15,678 nt of DNA from CBFFRJ01 sp965644225 (GCF_965644225.1 NZ_CBFFRJ010000121.1:1-15678), one strand, 5' to 3'. Counted from the stretch's first letter, positions 1-7,032 are shown. Notes: a model not told the origin generated them from the letters alone. Program-made: numbers and translations.

Positions 1-34
1 GTCAGTCCGTTAATTGCACTGACTTAATTAGATC

Positions 35-62
35 AAAGTCCCGGCCTCACGGCCAGGACTTT
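35..62 (+). terminator. Hairpin resembling a terminator (first of a tandem pair)
   Basis: The arms are AAAGTCCCGGCC (35-46) and GGCCAGGACTTT (51-62), with a TCAC loop and one C/A mismatch. The A-run and T-run on the two sides suggest a bidirectional terminator for a gene lying left of the window. The T-run is short, and its last bases double as the left arm of the next hairpin, so the two structures are mutually exclusive at 60-62. Confidence 0.5.
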
Positions 63-110
63 GTCAGCAGTCTGAACCCTCCGGACGGAGGGTTTGAGAT
101 TGCTGACAAA
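60..110. repeat. Long interrupted hairpin
   Basis: The outer arms TTTGTCAGCA (60-69) and TGCTGACAAA (101-110) pair perfectly. After a small internal loop, AACCCTCCG (75-83) pairs perfectly with CGGAGGGTT (86-94) around a 2-base loop. The left half begins with the module TTTGTCAkCAGTCTGAA, which recurs at 266 in front of the strong terminator. It is probably a terminator-like or transcript-end structure of an upstream gene. No T-run follows it. Confidence 0.5.
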
Positions 111-140
111 TGTGCTTAAAAGTGAATAGGGTTTGTTTTT

Positions 141-243
141 CTCCCTCTCCTTTCCAGGGAGAGGGCCGGGGTGAGGGTGATAACGCTCTGATGAGTCAGC
201 ATATTTCCCCTCACCCTAACCCTCTCCCCGAAGGGGCGAGGGG
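141..243. repeat. GC-rich palindromic intergenic repeat, paired inverted copies
   Basis: CCCTCTCC (143-150) pairs with GGAGAGGG (158-165). The unit GGAGAGGGCCGGGGTGAGGG (158-177) then reappears inverted at 208-227 with three mismatches, followed by a further CCCC/GGGG hairpin to 243. The two copies flank about 30 bases of ordinary sequence. Similar CCCTCACCC...CCCTCTCCC units are common between genes in enterobacteria. Their role here, such as an mRNA-end structure or a protein-binding site, is not shown. Reading frames through this stretch are a by-product of the repeats and look non-coding. Confidence 0.6.
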
Positions 244-280
244 ATCGTCCGTGCTCTTTTTAGGGTTTGTCATCAGTCTG

Positions 281-303
281 AAACCCGCTTCGGCGGGTTT
301 TTT
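281..303 (+). terminator. Strong intrinsic terminator
   Basis: A perfect 8-bp stem AAACCCGC/GCGGGTTT is closed by a stable TTCG tetraloop (289-292) and followed by a run of six T (298-303). It is preceded by the TTTGTCAkCAGTCTGAA module seen at 60. It reads on the + strand, so it would stop transcription coming from left of the window and insulate the urea operon from it. Confidence 0.8.
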
Positions 304-320
304 GTTTTCCTCTCTGTTGG

Positions 321-346
321 CGGGAGAGGGCCGGGGTGAGGGGGAG
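321..346. repeat. Third copy of the GC-rich intergenic repeat unit
   Basis: Positions 323-342 are identical over 20 bases to 158-177 and in the same orientation. It sits directly after the intrinsic terminator. With the copies at 158, 208 and 12535 it forms a small dispersed repeat family within this window. Confidence 0.6.
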
Positions 347-686
347 CATACGGCTCTGGAGGTCATTCCGTTCACCTTAAGTTCCTTGCTTCTTTGCTGC
401 CACATCACTGGTGAACGTGCCAGGGCGACATCACGGCGTCGATATTCAGTCGGGTTATCCACCTGACCTTTACTGCACTACATTAAAAGTAAAACCTGAT
501 GGCCGGAAAAGTGAACGAAACAATTCCTCAAATCTTATAGCGTGTTTCATGTAAGACTCATCAGCCCTCTGCCCCTTATTTTGAATAAAGACATTTTCCT
601 GCCTAAAATATCTTAGCCTCGCTCTTATTATCTATAAGCTTATTATCTGTCGTGCTTGCATAATATTATTTATTCCAATCACACTA
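347..686. other. Non-coding stretch with no recognised gene
   Basis: I see no convincing coding sequence, tRNA or other RNA gene here. Base composition turns AT-rich from about 470 onward, as expected of a regulatory region ahead of the urea operon. Whether an unrecognised small RNA lies at 350-480 cannot be decided by eye. Confidence 0.5.
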
Positions 687-703
687 CGCACCTGAAAAGT
701 ACA
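687..703. promoter_or_regulatory. Candidate NtrC (NR-I) binding site 1
   Basis: The sequence CGCACCTGAAAAGTACA fits the NtrC dyad TGCACY-N5-RGTGCA with two mismatches (first base, and A for G in the right arm). Its centre lies about 120 bp upstream of the predicted sigma-54 transcription start. That is a normal enhancer distance, and glnA enhancer sites lie at a similar range. Confidence 0.55.
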
Positions 704-707
704 TTAC

Positions 708-724
708 TGTTCCGAAATAGTGCA
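708..724. promoter_or_regulatory. Candidate NtrC (NR-I) binding site 2
   Basis: The sequence TGTTCCGAAATAGTGCA fits the same NtrC dyad with a perfect right arm (AGTGCA) and two mismatches in the left arm. Its centre is 21 bp from that of site 1, two helical turns, so both dimers would sit on the same DNA face, as needed for cooperative enhancer binding. Confidence 0.55.
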
Positions 725-731
725 GGCGAAC

Positions 732-744
732 TATCAGATAAATA
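732..744 (+). promoter_or_regulatory. Possible IHF site
   Basis: TATCAGATAAATA matches the IHF consensus WATCARNNNNTTR with one mismatch. It lies between the NtrC-like enhancer and the sigma-54 promoter with AT-rich DNA beside it, where a bend would bring the enhancer to the polymerase. The motif is short and such matches arise by chance in AT-rich DNA. Confidence 0.3.
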
Positions 745-787
745 GCTGGTTTTCATTATTTTAAAGTAAAAACAAACAGTTAAATTA

Positions 788-805
788 TTGGCATGTACAT
801 TGCTT
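788..805 (+). promoter_or_regulatory. Sigma-54 (-24/-12) promoter of the urea operon
   Basis: TTGGCATGTACATTGCTT matches the RpoN consensus TTGGCACG-N4-TTGCW with only one change (T for C after GGCA). The invariant GG (790-791) and GC (802-803) are separated by exactly 10 bases. This places transcription start near 815, leaving a leader of about 28 bases before the ATG at 843. The NtrC-like dyads upstream make a nitrogen-limitation promoter the natural reading. Confidence 0.85.
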
Positions 806-818
806 ATTGAATTCCATC

Positions 819-829
819 TTGTATACCAG
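819..829. promoter_or_regulatory. Candidate GntR operator in the atzF leader
   Basis: TTGTATACCAG contains the palindromic core GTATAC at about +7 to +12 of the predicted transcript. This fits the general GntR-family operator form GTM-N(0-1)-KAC. The reverse complement CTGGTATAC recurs at 8308-8316 between urtA and urtB. A bound repressor here would block promoter clearance. The assignment to the operon's own GntR protein is inference. Confidence 0.4.
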
Positions 830-842
830 CAGGAATTCCAGC

Positions 843-2645
843 ATGACAATAATGACAGGGAAAACCCTGAGTGCATGGCGAAAGACAATTGAAAAAGACA
901 GTGAGGCAGTATTCTCACTATTAAAAACGCATCTTGATTCTCTCTCCGTTGACGATAACGCATGGATTGTTCTGGCAAGCGAAGAGCAATTACGCGCGCA
1001 ACTGGATGCTTTACTCCCGATTTATCGTGAAGATCCGTACGCACTTCCGCTGTTCGGTATTCCGTTTGCGGTGAAAGACAATGTGGATGTGGCGGGCTGG
1101 CCAACCAGCGCCGCCTGTCCGGCCTTTACCTACACCGCGAAACAGGACGCGACCGCTGTCGCCCGGCTTAAAGCGGCGGGTGCGGTGCTGATCGGCAAAA
1201 CCAACCTCGATCAATTCGCCACTGGCCTTGTGGGAACCCGTTCACCCTTTGGCGCGGTACCTAACACCTTTAATCCTGACTATGTGAGCGGCGGCTCCAG
1301 TTCCGGCTCGGCGTCAGTGGTGGCCCGGGGGCTGGTGCCGTTCTCCTTTGGCACCGACACCGCCGGATCCGGGCGCGTCCCCGCCGGCTTTAACAACATC
1401 GTCGGGCTGAAACCCACCAAAGGCTGGCTGTCGGCAACCGGCGTGGTGCCTGCCTGTCGTCTGAATGACACCCTGTCGGTGTTTGCTCTCACCGTGGAAG
1501 ACGCGTTTCTCGTTGCCACCCTTGCGGGCGGGGAAGACGCCGCTGACGCATACTCCCGCGCCAACCCGGCAACGGCCCCTGCGGCTTTGCCGCAAAACCC
1601 GGTCTTCGCCATTCCGGCTGAAATGGAATTTTTTGCTGATGAGCAGGCGCAACAGGCCTGGCTGGAGGCGCTCGACGCGCTACGCGCCAGCGGTGTAACG
1701 CTCAAACCCATCGACTTTTCCGCTTTCACCGCACTTGCGGAACAACTCTATCAGGGGCCGTGGGTGGCTGAACGCACGGCGGCGGTGGGCGAGATGTTGC
1801 AGCACCCGCAGGAGATGGATCCCACGGTCTACGGCATTATCTCTGCCGGGCTGAACTACAGCGCGGTCGACGCCTTCAAAGCGGAATATCTGCGTGCTGA
1901 GCTGACGCGGGAAATCCAGCAAGCCTTAAGTGAGGTGGATGCGCTGGTGGTGCCGACGTCGCCCACCATTCATACCCTCGAGGAGATGAAGCAGGAGCCC
2001 GTTCGCTTCAACTCGCAGTTTGGGACCTACACCAACTTTACCAACCTTGCCGATCTCAGCGCGCTGGCGCTGCCCGCCGCGTTTCGCCAGGACGGACTGC
2101 CCGCGGGCATTACCCTGATTGCCCCGGCCTGGCATGACCGCGCGCTGGCCTCCTTTGGCCTGCGCTGGCAGCAGCAACAGGCGCTGCCGCTGGGGGCGAC
2201 CGGGCAGGACTTTACGCCCTCTGAGTCTGCGCTTCCTGTTTCACCACAGCACGTCCGCGTGGCGGTGGTCGGGGCGCATCTGCGCGGCATGCCGCTCAAT
2301 TTCCAGCTGATTAACCGTAATGCCGTGTTTGTTGAGGCAACGGAAACCGCGCCGTGCTACCGGCTTTATGCGCTGGCCAATACCCAACCGGCGAAACCCG
2401 GTATTGCCCGTCAGTCATCGGGAGCGCAGATAGCGGTAGAGCTATGGGATATACCGCTGGCCCGCTTTGGCGAGTTTGTGGCCGAGATCCCCGCGCCACT
2501 CGGCATTGGTTCTCTGGAACTGGCTGATGGCCGCCAGGTGAAAGGCTTTATCTGCGAACCGTCTGCACTTAACGATGCTACCGACATCACTGAATTCAAA
2601 GGCTGGCGTAACTGGATTACCCGCCAGGAGAGCAAACATGTTTAA
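843..2645 (+). CDS. atzF: Allophanate hydrolase
   Basis: Hydrolyses allophanate, the product of urea carboxylase, to ammonia and CO2: the second step of nickel-free urea breakdown in the cytoplasm. The protein is 600 residues, the usual size. The amidase-signature domain fills about residues 20-440. Its Ser-cisSer-Lys triad is visible as Lys78 (VKDNVD), Ser152 (GGSSSGS) and Ser176 (DTAGSGR), with the same spacing as Lys91/Ser165/Ser189 of Pseudomonas AtzF. The C-terminal domain, about 465-600, carries GAHLRGMPLN with His479; in the yeast Kluyveromyces enzyme the matching domain acts on N-carboxycarbamate. I chose ATG 843 because AGGAA (831-835) lies 7 bases upstream; a TTG at 807 lies inside the sigma-54 promoter, before the transcript begins. 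The end overlaps uca by 8 bases (ATGTTTAA), implying translational coupling. Confidence 0.95.
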   Translation: MTIMTGKTLSAWRKTIEKDSEAVFSLLKTHLDSLSVDDNAWIVLASEEQLRAQLDALLPIYREDPYALPLFGIPFAVKDNVDVAGWPTSAACPAFTYTAKQDATAVARLKAAGAVLIGKTNLDQFATGLVGTRSPFGAVPNTFNPDYVSGGSSSGSASVVARGLVPFSFGTDTAGSGRVPAGFNNIVGLKPTKGWLSATGVVPACRLNDTLSVFALTVEDAFLVATLAGGEDAADAYSRANPATAPAALPQNPVFAIPAEMEFFADEQAQQAWLEALDALRASGVTLKPIDFSAFTALAEQLYQGPWVAERTAAVGEMLQHPQEMDPTVYGIISAGLNYSAVDAFKAEYLRAELTREIQQALSEVDALVVPTSPTIHTLEEMKQEPVRFNSQFGTYTNFTNLADLSALALPAAFRQDGLPAGITLIAPAWHDRALASFGLRWQQQQALPLGATGQDFTPSESALPVSPQHVRVAVVGAHLRGMPLNFQLINRNAVFVEATETAPCYRLYALANTQPAKPGIARQSSGAQIAVELWDIPLARFGEFVAEIPAPLGIGSLELADGRQVKGFICEPSALNDATDITEFKGWRNWITRQESKHV

Positions 2646-5600
2646 CACCGTATTGATTGCCAACCGGGGCGAAATCGCCTGTCGCGCCATCCGCACGCTG
2701 CAACGCCTGGGTATCAAAAGCGTGGCGGTTTACTCCGACGCCGATAAAAGCGCCGAACATGTCAAACAGGCTGATATGGCGATTGCGCTGGGAGGTGAAA
2801 AAGCGAGTGACAGCTATCTGCGCATCGACAAGATCCTCAAAGCCGCACGGGTAAGCGGGGCGCAAGCCATCTGGCCGGGGTACGGATTTTTATCGGAAAG
2901 CCTGCCCTTTGCCGATGCCTGCGCCAAAGCCGGAATTGTTTTTGTCGGGCCGACTGCGCAGCAGATTGGCGAGTTTGGCCTTAAACACCGGGCGCGTGAG
3001 CTGGCCGCTCAGGCAGGCGTCCCCATGACGCCAGGCACCGGGCTGCTCGACTCGCTGGAAGATGCGCTGACGGCGGCGGAGAAGATTGGCTACCCGGTGA
3101 TGCTTAAAAGTACCGCCGGTGGCGGCGGTATCGGCCTGACGCGCTGCGCCGATGCCCAGGGGCTGCAACAGGCCTGGGAGAGCGTGCGTCGTCTTGGCGA
3201 GCAGTTCTTTAGCGATGCCGGGGTCTTTGTTGAGCGCTGTATCGATCGGGCGCGCCATATTGAAGTGCAAATCTTTGGCGACGGTAAAGGCAATGTGGTG
3301 GCGCTGGGCGAGCGCGACTGCTCTTTACAGCGCCGCAACCAGAAAGTGGTGGAAGAAACCCCTGCGCCGAACCTGCCAGCCGCCACCCGCGAGGCGCTTC
3401 TGGCCGCCGCCGTGCAGCTTGGCAAGCTGGTGAATTACCGCAGTGCGGGCACGGTGGAGTTTATCTATGACGCCGAACTGGACGCGTTCTATTTCCTTGA
3501 AGTGAACACCCGTCTGCAGGTTGAACATCCGGTGACCGAAGCGGTGACCGGGCTGGATCTGGTTGAGTGCATGCTGCGGGTGGCGGCAGACGAACCCATT
3601 GACTGGACCCGGCTGGCGCAGGCTCCACAGGGCGCGGCCATTGAAGTGCGCATTTATGCGGAAAACCCGCTGAAAAACTTCCAGCCCAGCCCCGGCGTAT
3701 TGACCGAAGTGGCCTTCCCGGACGGTGTGCGTATTGACACCGGGGTGACCACCGGCAGCGAAGTGTCCGCGTTTTATGACCCGATGATCGCCAAGCTTAT
3801 TGTTCAGGGCCAGGATCGCCAGCAGGCGCTGGCAAAACTTCAGGCGGCGCTCGATGCCACCCGTTTGCACGGTATTGCCACTAACCTCGATTACCTGCGC
3901 CAGGTTACCGCCAGCAGCGAGTTCCAGACCGGCAGTGCCTGGACGCGGATGCTCGACAGCTATGTGGCTCACTCTGCGGTGATTGAAGTTATCCAGCCGG
4001 GAACCTGGAGCAGTATCCAGGATTATCCGGGACGCCTGGGCTACTGGGATATTGGCGTCCCGCCCTCCGGCCCGATGGACGACTTTGCCTTCCGTCTTGC
4101 CAACCGTATCGTGGGCAACCATGAAACCGCAGCAGGGATGGAATTCACCCTGCAAGGCCCGGTATTGCAGTTCCATAGCGACGCGGTGATTGCCCTGACG
4201 GGCGCCGATTGCCAGACAACCCTTGATGGCGAACCGGTGGCGCTGTGGCAACCGGTGAACGTGAAAGCCGGGCAAACTCTGGCCTATGGCCGCGCTAAGG
4301 AAGGCTGCCGCGCGTATCTTGCGGTGCGCAACGGGCTTGATGTCCCGCAGTATCTCGGCAGCCGCTCCACCTTTGCGCTGGGGCAATTTGGCGGGCACGC
4401 CGGGCGCACGCTGAAGGTCGCCGATCTGTTGCCTATTTCTGACCCGCAGCGTGCGGCCTGCACCACGCCTGCGCCGGTAAGCGAACCCCAGCCTCTCAGT
4501 GCGGCGCTGATCCCCGAGTATGGCGATGTCTGGCGCATTGGCGTGCTTTATGGCCCGCACGGCGCGCCGGATTTCTTTACTCAGGAAGCCATCGACGAGT
4601 TTTTTGCCAGCGACTGGCAGGTGCATTACAACTCTAACCGCCTCGGCGTGCGTCTGGTCGGCCCGAAACCGAGCTGGACCCGTCCCAACGGCGGGGAGGC
4701 CGGTTTGCATCCCTCCAACGTCCATGACTGCGAATACGCCATGGGGGCGATTAACTTTACCGGCGATTTCCCGGTGATCCTGACCCGCGACGGCCCAAGC
4801 CTCGGGGGCTTCGTCTGCCCGGTGACTATCGCCAAAGCGGAGTTGTGGAAAGTCGGCCAGGTTAAACCGGGGGACAGCATTCGTTTCTACCCGATAAGCG
4901 TCGAAGAGGCGGTTGCCAGGGAGAAAGCCCAGAACCGCAGTATCGAAACCCTGCACACCAGCAGCCTTGCGACATTCGTGACACCGTCACTTGCCGATCA
5001 CGATGGCGTTTCCGCCGCGGCGCTGGTGTCGCTGGCGGCCAGCGCAGGCACACCGGCCATTGTCTATCGCCAGGCCGGGGATAACTACATTCTGATTGAG
5101 TACGGCGACAACGTACTGGATCTGGCGCTGCGCCTGCGCGTGCATCTGCTGATGGAGCATCTGCGCGCCCAGGCGCATCCGGGGATCAAAGAGCTGTCGC
5201 CGGGCGTGCGTTCGTTGCAGGTGCGCTACGACAGCCTGGAAATCAGCCAGCAGGCGCTGGTGGCATTGCTGCTTGAGCTGGAGGCGCGCATTGGCGATGT
5301 CAGCCAGATGAAAGTGCCGTCACGTATTGTGCATCTGCCGATGGCCTTTGAAGACAGCGCCACCCTGGATGCCGTCAGCCGCTACAAAGACACCGTTCGC
5401 GCCACCGCGCCCTGGCTGCCGAACAACGTTGATTTTATTCAGCGCATCAACGGACTGGACAGTCGGGAAGACGTTAAACAGACCATTTTTGACGCCAGCT
5501 ATCTGATCCTGGGCTTAGGCGACGTCTATCTTGGCGCGCCCTGTGCGGTGCCGGTGGATCCGCGCCACCGTCTTCTCAGTTCCAAATACAACCCGGCGCG

Positions 5601-6255
5601 CACCTTTACCGCCGAAGGCACGGTCGGGATTGGCGGCATGTATATGTGCATCTACGGCATGGACTCCCCTGGCGGCTACCAGCTGGTGGGGCGCACGTTG
5701 CCTATCTGGAACAAGTTCCTGAAAAACGAACAGTTCGCCGCCGGTGAGCCGTGGCTGCTGCACTTCTTCGACCAGGTGCGTTTCTACCCGGTCAGCGAAG
5801 AGGAGCTGACGGCGCTGCGTGACGATTTCCGCGAAGGACGCGCGACGGTGCGTATTGAAGAGACGGTGTTTGATTTCCCGGCGCATCTGCAATTCCTCGC
5901 AACCCACGCCGCTGAAATTGCCGATTTCCGCAGCCGTCAGGCCCAGGCGTTTGAGGCCGAGGTCGAGCTCTGGCAGCAGGACGATCAGGCGCTGACGGTG
6001 GAGATCCCCGAACCTGAGATCGTCGACGAGGTGGATGACGGCGCGCTGGCGGTGACGGCCGACATGAACGGCAACATCTGGAAAGTGCTGGTGGAGCCGG
6101 GCGATGAGGTGAGCGAAGGCCAGCCGCTGGTGATTGTCGAAGCCATGAAGATGGAGCTTGCCATTAACGCGCCCCAGGCGGGCAAAGTGAAACGCATCGC
6201 CTGCCAGCCGGGGCGTCCGGTCAGTCCTGGCGACACGCTGCTGTGGCTGGAATAA
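2638..6255 (+). CDS. uca: Urea carboxylase (biotin-dependent)
   Basis: Carboxylates urea to allophanate using ATP and bicarbonate. The protein has 1205 residues, full length for the family. The biotin carboxylase domain covers about 1-445: ATP-grasp glycine loop at 157-166 (KSTAGGGGIG), and Glu288, Asn290, Arg292 in EVNTRLQVEHP, numbered as in E. coli AccC. The carboxyltransferase part consists of a KipA/AHS2-like domain (about 449-750, starting IEVIQPG) and a KipI/AHS1-like domain (about 800-1025). The biotinyl domain is about 1130-1205 with EAMKMEL, biotin on Lys1171. AGGAG at 2626-2630 sits 7 bases before the ATG. Related proteins act on guanidine instead; urea is favoured here because the operon carries a urea transporter, lacks the guanidine-carboxylase accessory genes (cgdAB type) and has no room for a guanidine riboswitch in its leader. 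Its cognate hydrolase lies immediately upstream. Confidence 0.93.
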   Translation: MFNTVLIANRGEIACRAIRTLQRLGIKSVAVYSDADKSAEHVKQADMAIALGGEKASDSYLRIDKILKAARVSGAQAIWPGYGFLSESLPFADACAKAGIVFVGPTAQQIGEFGLKHRARELAAQAGVPMTPGTGLLDSLEDALTAAEKIGYPVMLKSTAGGGGIGLTRCADAQGLQQAWESVRRLGEQFFSDAGVFVERCIDRARHIEVQIFGDGKGNVVALGERDCSLQRRNQKVVEETPAPNLPAATREALLAAAVQLGKLVNYRSAGTVEFIYDAELDAFYFLEVNTRLQVEHPVTEAVTGLDLVECMLRVAADEPIDWTRLAQAPQGAAIEVRIYAENPLKNFQPSPGVLTEVAFPDGVRIDTGVTTGSEVSAFYDPMIAKLIVQGQDRQQALAKLQAALDATRLHGIATNLDYLRQVTASSEFQTGSAWTRMLDSYVAHSAVIEVIQPGTWSSIQDYPGRLGYWDIGVPPSGPMDDFAFRLANRIVGNHETAAGMEFTLQGPVLQFHSDAVIALTGADCQTTLDGEPVALWQPVNVKAGQTLAYGRAKEGCRAYLAVRNGLDVPQYLGSRSTFALGQFGGHAGRTLKVADLLPISDPQRAACTTPAPVSEPQPLSAALIPEYGDVWRIGVLYGPHGAPDFFTQEAIDEFFASDWQVHYNSNRLGVRLVGPKPSWTRPNGGEAGLHPSNVHDCEYAMGAINFTGDFPVILTRDGPSLGGFVCPVTIAKAELWKVGQVKPGDSIRFYPISVEEAVAREKAQNRSIETLHTSSLATFVTPSLADHDGVSAAALVSLAASAGTPAIVYRQAGDNYILIEYGDNVLDLALRLRVHLLMEHLRAQAHPGIKELSPGVRSLQVRYDSLEISQQALVALLLELEARIGDVSQMKVPSRIVHLPMAFEDSATLDAVSRYKDTVRATAPWLPNNVDFIQRINGLDSREDVKQTIFDASYLILGLGDVYLGAPCAVPVDPRHRLLSSKYNPARTFTAEGTVGIGGMYMCIYGMDSPGGYQLVGRTLPIWNKFLKNEQFAAGEPWLLHFFDQVRFYPVSEEELTALRDDFREGRATVRIEETVFDFPAHLQFLATHAAEIADFRSRQAQAFEAEVELWQQDDQALTVEIPEPEIVDEVDDGALAVTADMNGNIWKVLVEPGDEVSEGQPLVIVEAMKMELAINAPQAGKVKRIACQPGRPVSPGDTLLWLE

Positions 6256-6265
6256 GGAGACGCTG

Positions 6266-6967
6266 ATGACAAGCGAAAAGGGCGGTAAAAAGCGCACGCC
6301 AGGGCTGGCGGAGCGTATCTATTACGAACTCAAGAACGACATCTTCGATTTTCGCCTGATGCCGGGAGCGCATTTCAGCGAAAACGAGATCTCCGAGCGG
6401 ATGTCGGCCAGCCGCACGCCGGTGCGCCAGGCGCTGTTCTGGCTGGAGCATGAAGGCTATGTGCAGGTTTACTCGCGCAGTGGATGGCAGGTGAAACCTT
6501 TTGATTTCAACTATTTCGAGGCGCTTTACGATTTTCGTATCGTGCTGGAAAGGGAAGCGGTGCGCCGTCTGTGCGGTATGCCGCCGGGTATCTGTTCCGA
6601 ACACCTGGCAGAGCTTGTCCGTTTCTGGATAGAAGCCCCCCGCATGGAGCCGAGTAAAGCCTTATCGCTTCAGGATGAGCAATTTCACACCACCCTGGTT
6701 CGCGCCAGCGGCAACAGTGAAATGGCCAGAGTGCATGTGGAGTTAACCGAGAAGATGCGCATCATTCGCCATCTCGATTTCACCCGCAATGACCGCGTGG
6801 ATGCAACCTACAACGAACATGCCCGCATTTTAGAGGCGATCCTGAAACAACAGACAGAGGAGGCGCAGCGCATCCTGACCGAGCACATTTCTCAGAGCAA
6901 AGCCGAGGTCAGGAAAATCACCTTACACATGCTCCAGCAGGCAAGTTTGCAACCTGTTTCACCTTAG
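6266..6967 (+). CDS. GntR-family (FCD/FadR type) transcriptional regulator
   Basis: Predicted DNA-binding regulator of 233 residues. The winged helix-turn-helix spans about 12-78 (FSENEISERMSASRTPVRQAL). The FCD effector domain, about 82-215, keeps the metal-ligand pattern Asp137-x3-His141, His185 and His207, typical of regulators that bind small carboxylates. Allophanate or a related metabolite would be a logical ligand, but nothing in the sequence proves it. The ATG is 10 bases after uca with AAGGAGA (6254-6260) at ideal spacing, so it is co-transcribed. Its place in the middle of the operon suggests local feedback layered over nitrogen control. Candidate targets are the GTATAC motifs at 819-829 and 8308-8316. 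Confidence 0.88.
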   Translation: MTSEKGGKKRTPGLAERIYYELKNDIFDFRLMPGAHFSENEISERMSASRTPVRQALFWLEHEGYVQVYSRSGWQVKPFDFNYFEALYDFRIVLEREAVRRLCGMPPGICSEHLAELVRFWIEAPRMEPSKALSLQDEQFHTTLVRASGNSEMARVHVELTEKMRIIRHLDFTRNDRVDATYNEHARILEAILKQQTEEAQRILTEHISQSKAEVRKITLHMLQQASLQPVSP

Positions 6968-6978
6968 CCGTGGTTCCA

Positions 6979-6996
6979 CCCCGCCGTGCGGCGGGG
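6979..6996. repeat. GC-rich hairpin between the regulator gene and urtA
   Basis: A perfect 8-bp stem CCCCGCCG/CGGCGGGG with a 2-base TG loop begins 11 bases after the regulator stop codon and 36 bases before the urtA start. No T-run follows, so it is not a standard terminator. It may act as an mRNA stability or processing element at the boundary between the enzyme and transporter parts of the operon. Confidence 0.55.
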
Positions 6997-7032
6997 CTCA
7001 TAAATTACACAATATCATTTAGGGGTTTCGCA

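Noticed and set aside
110..466. Open frames on both strands in the repeat mosaic
   Set aside because: They translate palindromic repeats and a terminator (peptides rich in GEGRGEG-like strings), with no family resemblance and no ribosome site.
807..842. Upstream TTG start for the allophanate hydrolase, 12 codons longer
   Set aside because: It lies inside/adjacent to the -12 element and before the predicted transcript start, and has no ribosome site. ATG 843 has AGGAA at proper spacing.
815..842. Guanidine (ykkC-type) riboswitch ahead of the carboxylase operon
   Set aside because: The predicted leader is only about 28 bases and shows no such fold. The hairpins at 35-303 are terminators and repeats upstream of the promoter.
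3325..4956. 543-codon open frame on the minus strand opposite uca
   Set aside because: It is antisense to a confidently assigned carboxylase. Long shadow frames are expected in GC-rich coding DNA, and its translation resembles no family known to me.
6968..7032. Second sigma-54 promoter before urtA
   Set aside because: No GG-N10-GC pair with the surrounding consensus bases is present in the gap. TGGTTCCACCCCGCC fails at the -12 GC and the TTGC box.
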